Of a stretch of DNA of 64,000 bases, positions 57,557 through 64,000 are shown piece by piece (positions within the stretch are counted from its first letter, which is position 1; the number at the start of each line of letters is the position of its first letter). The notes under the pieces are model-generated. The model saw only the letters and a program-made list of their open reading frames with translations. It was not told the DNA's origin and made no database searches. The DNA is from Candidatus Moraniibacteriota bacterium (GTDB lineage Bacteria; Patescibacteria; Paceibacteria; Moranbacterales; UBA2206), in contig JAUSNP010000003.1 in NCBI GenBank assembly GCA_030645735.1, positions 169,337-233,336 on the forward strand. The letters run 5' to 3'. The translations under genes were made by a program, and so were the position numbers.

Positions 57557-58582
57557 TTAGATTACAAATCCCACTCGCTTTTTGACTTCTGTTAGTTTTT
57601 GCTGGGCGATGGGACGGACTTTGTCGGCGCCATCTTTTAAAATTTGTAGAACTTCATCATCGCTGATAGCTTCAATCTTAGCTTGCAAAGGTTGCAAGAA
57701 ATTGACGACTACGTCGGCTAGATCATTTTTGAAATCACCATAACCACGGCCGACATACATTTTTTCAATGTCACCAGTTGATTTGTTAGACAGCAAAGAA
57801 TAGATATTGATCAAATTTTTCAAAGCGGGTTTGCCCGCCTCGACTCGCGGAGACGCATCGTCGACGCGAGGCGGGTCATCACGATAGACAATCTCAGAGC
57901 CAGAGTCGGTCACGGCTTTTTTGATTTTCTTGCGGATGATTTCTTCGCTATCAGTCAACGCAATATAATTATATTCAGACTTGGCAGACTTGCTCATTTT
58001 CTTGGAAGCATCGTCCAAGCCCATGATGCGCATGCCTTCTTTTTTCACAAAGTGTTCTGGGATGATGAAGGTGTCGCCGAATTTTTTGTTGAAACGATTA
58101 GCTAGCGTGCGAGTGATTTCAATGTGTTGCAATTGATCTTCACCAACCGGCACAACTTCAGTATTGTAGAGAAGAATATCAGCAGCCATCAACACTGGAT
58201 AATCAAAGAGTCCGACGCTGGCACTTTCTTTGCCTTCTTTTTGTGATTTGTCTTTGAACTGAGTCATTTTTTCCAATTCAGGCATTTTGGCAATGGTGTT
58301 CAAAATCCAAGCCAATTCAGAATGTTCGGCCACATGTGATTGCACGAAAATTGAAGATTTTTTTGGATCAATGCCAGAGGCCAAATAAATCTTGGCAATT
58401 TCAATAGTCTTTCGGCGCAATTCGGCCGGATCTTGGGGGACAGTGATGGCATGCAAATCCACTACGCAAAAAATGGATTCAAATTCATCTTGCAATTTGA
58501 CCCAGTTTTGAATGGCGCCCAGATAGTTGCCGAGATGTAAGTTGCCAGATGGCTGGATGCCGGAAAAGATTCGTTGTTTCAT
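57557..58582 (-). CDS. trpS: Tryptophanyl-tRNA synthetase
   Basis: A 341-aa class I synthetase that charges tRNA-Trp. The HIGH-like motif is GIQPSGNLHLGNYLG near residue 7, and the KMSKS loop KKMSKSAKSEYNYI is near residue 195. Between the KMSKS region and the C-terminal helices lies an unusual segment of about 13 residues (RVDDASPRVEAGK), encoded by a GC-rich palindrome (57834-57875) that reads in frame. Otherwise complete. It has its own terminator. Confidence 0.95.
   Translation of the reverse strand: MKQRIFSGIQPSGNLHLGNYLGAIQNWVKLQDEFESIFCVVDLHAITVPQDPAELRRKTIEIAKIYLASGIDPKKSSIFVQSHVAEHSELAWILNTIAKMPELEKMTQFKDKSQKEGKESASVGLFDYPVLMAADILLYNTEVVPVGEDQLQHIEITRTLANRFNKKFGDTFIIPEHFVKKEGMRIMGLDDASKKMSKSAKSEYNYIALTDSEEIIRKKIKKAVTDSGSEIVYRDDPPRVDDASPRVEAGKPALKNLINIYSLLSNKSTGDIEKMYVGRGYGDFKNDLADVVVNFLQPLQAKIEAISDDEVLQILKDGADKVRPIAQQKLTEVKKRVGFVI
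57834..57875. repeat. In-frame GC-rich palindrome inside trpS
   Basis: CCCGCCTCG (57834-57842) pairs with CGAGGCGGG (57867-57875), with further partial pairing inside. It is far richer in G+C than the rest of the gene. Confidence 0.75.
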
Positions 58583-58588
58583 TTTTTT

Positions 58589-58665
58589 ATTATTCCGGAC
58601 TTAAGCCGGAATCTAATCAATTAAAATTAGTTTCGCGACTAGATTCCCGTTTCCACGGGAATGAC
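58589..58665. repeat. Paired REP-like sites upstream of trpS
   Basis: ATTCCGGACTTAAGCCGGAAT (58592-58612, in two arms) and TAGATTCCCG/CGGGAATGAC (58640-58665) are opposed hairpins like those at 49420-49517. Confidence 0.75.
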
Positions 58666-58713
58666 AATCGCAAGTCTAATACTAAAATATCATTAAAATA
58701 GGCCTGTTGGCAA

Positions 58714-58769
58714 CCCAGCACTAACTTTGTACAATATCACCTACGGTGACGTGCAAAGTTAATGCTGGG
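58714..58769. repeat. Long intergenic hairpin
   Basis: CCCAGCACTAACTTTG pairs with CAAAGTTAATGCTGGG with one mismatch around a 24-base loop. No T-run follows directly. Confidence 0.7.
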
Positions 58770-58782
58770 CGAGTCAAACAAA

Positions 58783-58805
58783 AAATCACCCTCGCGGGTG
58801 ATTTA
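58783..58805 (-). terminator. Terminator of the reverse-strand envelope operon
   Basis: AAATCACC pairs with GGTGATTT. The T-run lies on the reverse strand after the 58824 gene. Confidence 0.75.
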
Positions 58806-58823
58806 TGTTTTTATTAGACGAGA

Positions 58824-59126
58824 TTATTTTATCTCGCCATCCATCTTGCGAAGCATTGAGCGCATCTCGAGGATGCCAGCCAAAAAGAAGACAATGAAAA
58901 TTATTTTGGCTGTGACGACGGTAGCTTGAGCCAGATCATTTCCTTCGAGTGTGAAGATTGGAATAATTTCTGAAACAGTGAAAGCAATGATGGCAACTAG
59001 TAATAATTTAAATGAAATATCTAATTTTTTCTCAACTCGCCAGACTACGCCGAAAGTATAAGCAATCGAAAAAAAGGCAATGATAACAATGAAAAGATGG
59101 GAAAGAATTATTATTGAATCGTTCAT
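58824..59126 (-). CDS. Small membrane protein, 100 aa
   Basis: Three hydrophobic helices (about 5-28, 38-57 and 70-88) with a short charged C-terminus (MRSMLRKMDGEIK). No family recognised. Its ATG overlaps the stop of the upstream gene by four bases, so it is translated together with the surface protein at 59123. It may anchor or assist that protein. Confidence 0.65.
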   Translation of the reverse strand: MNDSIIILSHLFIVIIAFFSIAYTFGVVWRVEKKLDISFKLLLVAIIAFTVSEIIPIFTLEGNDLAQATVVTAKIIFIVFFLAGILEMRSMLRKMDGEIK

Positions 59127-60553
59127 CTACCCACCCCCTTTCTTTTAGTGACAAAGCCATGTCTGCGCAAATAATTTTCCGTAATTTGAAAAAGTGCATG
59201 CCGGCTTTGATAATATTCAATGCTGAGTAGAATGATGAAAAATAGGAAAAATAGCAGGCTTAGCCAGCCCAAGCTTTGCATCAGCTGAGTGAGGGAAACA
59301 GTCGTTGTTCCAGCGCTGAAAAGTGGCAATTCTTTGATTTGAAAAAAGGCTTCACCTGAAATGAAATCACTCCCATCAGAAGTTTGGACGATGACTCGAT
59401 ATTTGCCAGCTTTAGCTAAAATTGGAATGGCCAAATTTTTAGTGAGAGAGTTGATTTGGGTTGGATTGATTTTTTCAGAGTTTTCAAAAATAATCTGTCC
59501 ATCAGTGCTGAGCACAGTATAAGTAAAGTCAAATTCTTTATCAGGGAAAGGTAGTGTTTTTTTGAGAAGATCTATATTGATAGATAAATCACTGCCAGCA
59601 TAAACAGCATGCTCAGGATTCTTTACAGAAACCTCAATGGAAAAAGGTGTAGAGGGGATGGCATTTAGCGATACATCAGATGGAAAGCTAGATTGTTTTT
59701 TTTCTTGGGTTTTCTTCTTGTCTTTGTTATCGTGCGTATCTTTTTGCGGACTCACTGCAGTTATTTCAGAAATAAGTTCAAATTGAAAAGAATCCGAAGC
59801 CGTGATTGTTGAGTCATTCGGGTCTGTAGCAATGGTATATAGAGTGTGATTCCCAAGGGCTAGTGTCACAGGACATTCCCATGACCAGTAGCCATTGTTG
59901 TTGGCGTAAGTGGTCGCGGTGATGGCAGGGCCACTGTGTAAGATGATGGATATTTTAGCATTAGGGATGTTAGTCAGACCAGAAAAAGATGGTTGATTGT
60001 TGGTTGTTTGTGGATTGCCAGCATAAGCTTCGATGCTTTGCAATTGAAAGGTTGTTATTTTCTGAATTGGAAGCAGATTTGAAATTCCGCATTCGGAAGG
60101 TGTCGCAATGGTGATGGGTTGAGAAATTGCAAAGCCAGGACCCATTGGCCCGTGTGCCGTGACAACATAAGAGTAGGCGGTGTTTATGCTGACCTGATTG
60201 TCTATATATATTGGCCCATTCGTGCCAGTTATCAAAATATCCCCATCCCTACTGATATCAAAGTTTTCCGAATTTTCATCGTTTGGCCAATTAAGCATAA
60301 TGCCTAAATTGTCATTACTGCAAATGGCCTCGCCAGAAACAACTGGTTCAATTGGAGAATCAAGAACCTTGCCTACCAGCGTAATTGTTTCATCAGCTAA
60401 GGCTTTGGATTTAGTTTGCATATCAGCAAGCATAAAAGCCGGAGTGAAAATTGCTGACAAAGCGACATAGAGCCCAAACGAAATCAGAAAAAAAACAGAA
60501 TGCATTCGCGCAACTCGTCTTAGTTTACTAATTTTTTTGACACCTTTTTTCAT
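59123..60553 (-). CDS. Membrane-anchored surface protein with Ig/FN3-like domains
   Basis: A 476-aa protein. An N-terminal signal or anchor helix (about 20-42) is followed by beta-rich regions. The first (about 60-150) resembles fibronectin type III (LGIMLNWPNDENSENFDISRDG...AYSYVVTAHG). The second (about 175-260) is Ig-like with NAKISIILHSGPAITATTYANNNGYWSWECP. A third beta domain lies near 315-410. A C-terminal helix (about 425-447) and a basic tail anchor it. The start at 60553 (MKKGVKK) matches a leaderless promoter on the reverse strand. Confidence 0.7.
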   Translation of the reverse strand: MKKGVKKISKLRRVARMHSVFFLISFGLYVALSAIFTPAFMLADMQTKSKALADETITLVGKVLDSPIEPVVSGEAICSNDNLGIMLNWPNDENSENFDISRDGDILITGTNGPIYIDNQVSINTAYSYVVTAHGPMGPGFAISQPITIATPSECGISNLLPIQKITTFQLQSIEAYAGNPQTTNNQPSFSGLTNIPNAKISIILHSGPAITATTYANNNGYWSWECPVTLALGNHTLYTIATDPNDSTITASDSFQFELISEITAVSPQKDTHDNKDKKKTQEKKQSSFPSDVSLNAIPSTPFSIEVSVKNPEHAVYAGSDLSINIDLLKKTLPFPDKEFDFTYTVLSTDGQIIFENSEKINPTQINSLTKNLAIPILAKAGKYRVIVQTSDGSDFISGEAFFQIKELPLFSAGTTTVSLTQLMQSLGWLSLLFFLFFIILLSIEYYQSRHALFQITENYLRRHGFVTKRKGVGR

Positions 60554-60560
60554 AACTACA

Positions 60561-60586
60561 TTATACACTAAAAAATGTGATATAAT
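60561..60586. promoter_or_regulatory. Overlapping divergent leaderless promoters
   Basis: TATAAT on the forward strand (60581-60586) ends six bases before the ATG at 60593. TATAAT on the reverse strand (about 60565-60560) ends six bases before the ATG at 60553. Both messages would start at or next to their start codons. Confidence 0.7.
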
Positions 60587-60592
60587 AAGACT

Positions 60593-61687
60593 ATGAAAAA
60601 TATCTTCAAAGAAATCAAAACAAAACTAAAATTTTTGAAAACAATTTTGCCACACGCAACTTTTGTTTTTTTGTTGGTGATGCCAGCCAGTACCAATTAT
60701 AAATTGAAAGATTATGGCTTCGGCAATGGTGGCGCGAGCAATGCTACCTCAACCAACTATGCCATGGAGGTGATTGCCGGTGAGCAAAGTGCGGGCAAAC
60801 TGACAGGTGTCGCCTATAACGCTGGAACCGGTCTGTCTTTCACTAATCAAGCCAATGTGCCAAGCGCACCAACTTTCAGCAATCCGAGCAATTATTATAA
60901 CAAACTACAAATCATTCTCAACACTTCTGGCAATCCAACTGATACCAAGTATGCCATCGCCATCAGCACGGACAACTTTGTGACGACCAATTATGTCAAA
61001 AGCGACAACACTGTTGGCGCAACCCTGATCCTTGCAGATTATCAAACATATGCAACGTGGGGAGGTGGCAGTGGTTTCTATGTAATTGGTTTGACTGCCG
61101 GCACAACATATAAAGTGAAAGTCAAGGCGATGCAAGGTAAATTCACCGAAACTGGCTATGGTCCAATTGCAACAGCAGCGACAGTGAATCCAACCTTGTC
61201 TTTTGATATTGATGTTTCATCCACGGATTCAAAGACGGCTCCACCATTCACAATCAACTTTGGTAGTTTGCCAGTGAACACTGTGACTGATAGTCCGCAA
61301 AAAATTTGGGTAGATTTTGCGACCAATGGTGAATTGGGCGGAAAGGTGTATGTGGCTGGACAAAATGCTGGTCTCACGAGCGCGACAAAGAGTTACACAA
61401 TTTCCGCGATGACGGGGAATCTAGCAGGAGCCTCAGAAGGTTTTGGTGCACAAGGCTCATCTGTAGCGCAAAGCTCAGGCGGACCGCTGACAGTAGCAAC
61501 TTTGTATGATCAAATTGGCAGCACAGTTGGTATTGTGGATTCTGCAATGCGAGAAATGTTTTCTTCAACTGGACCAATCGTTGGTGGTCGCGGATCTTTT
61601 TTATTGAAAGCCAAAACATCGACTATTACGCCGTCAGCCACTGATTATAGCGAAATATTTACTGTAATTGCTTCAGGAAATTTTTGA
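60593..61687 (+). CDS. Secreted surface protein with FN3-like domain
   Basis: A 364-aa exported protein with a signal peptide (to about 38). A short conserved-looking segment follows (NYKLKDYGFGNGGASNATSTNYAM...AGEQSAGKL). An FN3-like domain lies at about 90-195, ending in YVIGLTAGTTYKVKVKAM. A C-terminal beta domain (about 205-364) has GGKVYVAGQNAGLTSATKSYTI and ends in YSEIFTVIASGNF. The C-terminal half resembles that of the 61897 protein, where AGLTSAAASATI and TLTVVAAGLF appear, so the two share a domain. Confidence 0.7.
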   Translation: MKNIFKEIKTKLKFLKTILPHATFVFLLVMPASTNYKLKDYGFGNGGASNATSTNYAMEVIAGEQSAGKLTGVAYNAGTGLSFTNQANVPSAPTFSNPSNYYNKLQIILNTSGNPTDTKYAIAISTDNFVTTNYVKSDNTVGATLILADYQTYATWGGGSGFYVIGLTAGTTYKVKVKAMQGKFTETGYGPIATAATVNPTLSFDIDVSSTDSKTAPPFTINFGSLPVNTVTDSPQKIWVDFATNGELGGKVYVAGQNAGLTSATKSYTISAMTGNLAGASEGFGAQGSSVAQSSGGPLTVATLYDQIGSTVGIVDSAMREMFSSTGPIVGGRGSFLLKAKTSTITPSATDYSEIFTVIASGNF

Positions 61688-61717
61688 AAATACAGCATAG
61701 GATATTGTTAAATAATC

Positions 61718-61737
61718 CTTGCCTGCCGACAGGCAGG
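61718..61737. repeat. 20-bp CCTGCC palindrome, copy 4 (degenerate)
   Basis: CTTGCCTGCCGACAGGCAGG, two bases off copy 1. It lies between two surface protein genes. Confidence 0.6.
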
Positions 61738-61796
61738 TGCCTAGAAAAGAATTTGACTGAGTAAAGTTATCCACATATAGGAGTAGCGCATATTTT

Positions 61797-61826
61797 TTTG
61801 ACACGGCCTGTCAAAAATGCTATAAT
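61797..61826 (+). promoter_or_regulatory. Strong promoter with palindromic operator candidate
   Basis: TTGACA (61798-61803), 17 bases and TATAAT (61821-61826). TTTGACA-CGGCC-TGTCAAA (61797-61815) is a perfect inverted repeat over the -35 box. Confidence 0.75.
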
Positions 61827-61896
61827 TGAGTAAATTGAAATAAAAATAATAAAAATAATTCTTCCTAATACTTTTTGGGGGAGCAAAAACAAAAGT

Positions 61897-62958
61897 ATGA
61901 GCAAAAAAATGCTTAGAAAGCTAAAAGTCATAAACAACATTGCCTTGATTGTCGCCATGATGGTTGCGATGGTTCCATTTAGTGGAACAGCTGAGGCGGC
62001 AAATCTTAGTTTTGCAATGGTGCGACTGGACCGTCTCAAGACTGGAGAAACAACTGGTGGAACAGTTTGTGCTAAATCTGCGATTACAGCAGTTGAAACC
62101 ACTGTTAAAGTTTCATTTCCAACAGGTTTCACGGTAAATTCAACTGCCGCTAACTGGACAACCGACACAACAAATACTGCTTGGCCATCTGGAGCAAGTG
62201 CTTGGATTGGAATCGGAACAGCTTCATTAGTAGCCTCACAAGATGTAACCTTCCCAAGTGGGAATATGGTAAGTGGTACATTATACTGTTTTAACTTTAC
62301 TGGAACTAGCACTCTGACCAATGCAACGGCTGGAAATGACAAAGTTGGTATAGTGACTACGCAAATTGCTGGTCCAACGGCTAGTGAGTCCTCTAGTTAT
62401 TCTCTCTCAATAGTTTCTGACGACCAAATCGTAGTTAATGCCACTGTGCCTCCAACATTCAGCTTTGCTTTGAGTGGCAATACAGACGACTTTGCTACCA
62501 ATCTTTCTACTGGCGTAGTTTCAACTGCTGGAAAAACTGCAACTATGACAACTAACGCAGCTAATGGTTGGATTGCTTGGGTAAAAAGCGCTAACGCGGG
62601 ACTAACTTCAGCTGCTGCTAGTGCAACCATCGCAGCAGCTGCCACAGCCAATGACAATGCCCCAACAGTATTGGGAGCGATTAAAGGATATGTGGTAGAT
62701 GTTACTATTACTACTGATAGTGCAACAGGTGGAACTGGAACAGTTTCTCAAGCTTCTGGCTTTGGAGCTGAGTTTGCTGGAAATGGTACAACTTCTGGTG
62801 GTTCACCCGAAACAGTTTTTCGTCCAATCGCTGCAGCAAATGGTGTGACTGACGGAGATGTTCTGACTTTGACTGAAAGAGCTAGTATCTCCGCTATCCA
62901 AAAAGCCGCTGGAGACTATACTGACACATTGACAGTTGTCGCCGCTGGTCTTTTCTAA
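61897..62958 (+). CDS. Abundant-type secreted surface protein
   Basis: A 353-aa exported protein with a signal peptide ending near residue 33 (SGTAEAA). The mature part is rich in Thr, Ala, Ser and Gly and almost all beta-strand. The first half carries LSFAMVRLDRLKTGETTGG and VKVSFPTGFTVNSTA, and the second a domain shared with the 60593 protein (TTNAANGWIAWVKSANAGLTS...DYTDTLTVVAAGLF). A consensus promoter, own terminator and low-Lys composition suggest high expression, perhaps as a surface layer or fibre subunit. No family name can be given. Confidence 0.7.
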   Translation: MSKKMLRKLKVINNIALIVAMMVAMVPFSGTAEAANLSFAMVRLDRLKTGETTGGTVCAKSAITAVETTVKVSFPTGFTVNSTAANWTTDTTNTAWPSGASAWIGIGTASLVASQDVTFPSGNMVSGTLYCFNFTGTSTLTNATAGNDKVGIVTTQIAGPTASESSSYSLSIVSDDQIVVNATVPPTFSFALSGNTDDFATNLSTGVVSTAGKTATMTTNAANGWIAWVKSANAGLTSAAASATIAAAATANDNAPTVLGAIKGYVVDVTITTDSATGGTGTVSQASGFGAEFAGNGTTSGGSPETVFRPIAAANGVTDGDVLTLTERASISAIQKAAGDYTDTLTVVAAGLF

Positions 62959-62982
62959 AGAGTCAAAAACTTCAAAATACAC

Positions 62983-63010
62983 AAAACCTCCCAAGTGGGA
63001 GGTTTTTGTT
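62983..63010 (+). terminator. Terminator of the 61897 gene
   Basis: AAAACCTCCC pairs with GGGAGGTTTT around AAGT, followed by T. Confidence 0.85.
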
Positions 63011-63061
63011 TTTGTGAGGAAAATGGTGTATAATTAGGGTATTAATCAGTATTTTTTTGAA

Positions 63062-64000
63062 ATGAAAAAACTCATCAGCATCGTTGCACTCAGTCTTTTT
63101 GCTCTTTCTTTTTCTCTAACTCACGCCGCCACCTCCGACCTGCGCCTCACCACTTCACCCTTGCCAATCAATTTGAAGACTGCACCTGGTACTGTCATTT
63201 CCACACCGCTCAAAATCAAAAACGATGGCACCCAAACTGAAAACATCAAAATCACTTTGATGAAATTCAAAGCAGATGGAACTACTGGCGCACCTATGCT
63301 CGAAGACAAAACTCTCACTGATGAATATTTCTCTTGGGTTAAATTTTCTGATCCAACTTTTTCTCTCCCAGCTAATGAATGGAAAACTGTCACTGCCACT
63401 TTCACCGTACCCACCGAAGCTTCCTTTGGATATTATTATGCAATTGTCTTTGGTCGCGCTGATGAACAAGTCACACCAGAAGACCGTCAAACTGTAGTGA
63501 CTGGCGGCACAGCTGTGCTAGTTCTGCTTGAGGCTCAAGTAGCTGATGCCAAAAGAGAAATCACCGTGACTGATTTCAAGATCGACAAAGGTATGTTTGA
63601 ATTTTTACCCATCAACTTCCAAGTCAACCTGCGAAACACTGGCAATGTTCACATTGCACCTCGAGGCAACATCTTCATCTCACAAGGCAACGACAAAGAC
63701 GTGGCAATCCTAGAAGTCAATCAGAACAAAGGTTCAATTCTACCAGACTCACCCAGAAGTTTCCAAGAAAGTTGGATTGATGGTTTTCCATATTACCAAA
63801 ACAAAACTCAAGACGGCAAGGTAGTGATGGATGCCACTGGCAACCCAGAGCAAGAACTCAAATGGGACTTCTCTCAAGTTTCCAAGCTTAGATGGGGCAA
63901 ATATACTGCTAAACTATTGCTGATCTATGATGATGGTAAAAGAGATGTGCCAATTGAGGCAGAAGTGAGTTTTTGGGTGGTGCCGTGGAGGATTGTGATT
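63062..64000 (+). CDS. Secreted protein, C-terminus cut by the window end
   Basis: At least 313 aa from the ATG at 63062, with no stop before the window ends. A signal peptide (MKKLISIVALSLFALSFSLT...) ends near residue 23. Two Ig-like beta domains follow. The first is about 25-165 (TTSPLPINLKTAPGTVISTPLKI with ENIKITLMKFK). The second is about 175 onward (ITVTDFKIDKG, NVHIAPRGNIFIS). The layout recalls DUF916/WxL-type or NPCBM-like surface proteins, without a firm match. A membrane anchor may follow, as the last codons (FWVVPWRIVI) are hydrophobic. Confidence 0.72.
   Translation, partial: MKKLISIVALSLFALSFSLTHAATSDLRLTTSPLPINLKTAPGTVISTPLKIKNDGTQTENIKITLMKFKADGTTGAPMLEDKTLTDEYFSWVKFSDPTFSLPANEWKTVTATFTVPTEASFGYYYAIVFGRADEQVTPEDRQTVVTGGTAVLVLLEAQVADAKREITVTDFKIDKGMFEFLPINFQVNLRNTGNVHIAPRGNIFISQGNDKDVAILEVNQNKGSILPDSPRSFQESWIDGFPYYQNKTQDGKVVMDATGNPEQELKWDFSQVSKLRWGKYTAKLLLIYDDGKRDVPIEAEVSFWVVPWRIVI

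Overview
The window looks like part of a Candidate Phyla Radiation (Patescibacteria) chromosome, probably of the Parcubacteria/Moranbacteria kind, though the subgroup is uncertain. The evidence is an AT-rich sequence, compact single-copy housekeeping genes, ribonuclease Y, a manganese-type pyrophosphatase, small T4SS-type pilins, many short surface proteins without recognised family, and few biosynthetic genes. TGA is used as a stop, so this is not a code-25 lineage.

Layout. 0-8.3 kb: lineage-specific genes, a TrmB-like regulator, rluD, rplS, seven tRNAs, a 3D-domain protein, a family 4 uracil-DNA glycosylase, a phosphodiesterase and nfo. 8.3-13 kb: the nrnA-rbfA-infB operon (reverse), a DUF4446 protein and tRNA-Ser. 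13-19.4 kb: a methyltransferase, an orphan solute-binding lipoprotein and a run of five pilin-like genes, two with Cys-rich extensions. 19.4-21.4 kb: two unrecognised genes. 21.8-29.4 kb: nusA, ppaC, tig, gpmI, rny and an HU gene. 30-36 kb: a cell-envelope and redox block (amidase, ApbE, ferric-reductase-like protein) and small ORFs. 36.4-49 kb: rpoB, rpoC, a REP-associated transposase, ftsK, a RodZ-like gene and recA. 49.2-51.6 kb: a 48-aa protein, then efp, rpsR, ssb and rpsF (reverse). 51.8-54.4 kb: a complete diversity-generating retroelement (DGR). 54.4-58.6 kb: ychF, a phosphohexomutase and trpS. 58.8-64 kb: envelope and surface proteins, the last cut by the window end.

The main accessory system is the DGR. 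A target gene ends in a variable repeat (VR), and a template repeat (TR) lies about 480 bp downstream. Read without gaps, the two differ at 26 positions, and every difference falls on an adenine of the TR. A GATA-tetraloop hairpin follows the VR. A reverse transcriptase with YADD lies downstream, and an Avd-like gene lies between TR and RT on the opposite strand. An 11-G tract sits in the avd/RT intergenic space, where the first avd codons should be.

A second system is a family of six dispersed elements of about 175-190 bp. Each has a short 5' hairpin, a long branched stem and a terminal T-run. The bases of both stems change between copies while pairing is kept, which suggests a selected structure. 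Several other palindrome families are present: REPs around and inside a REP-associated transposase gene, a 20-bp CCTGCC palindrome inside two tRNA-like remnants, an in-frame palindrome in trpS, and two paired REP-like sites. Several genes seem to be transcribed as leaderless mRNAs, and three promoters are followed by a terminator-like hairpin before the first codon.
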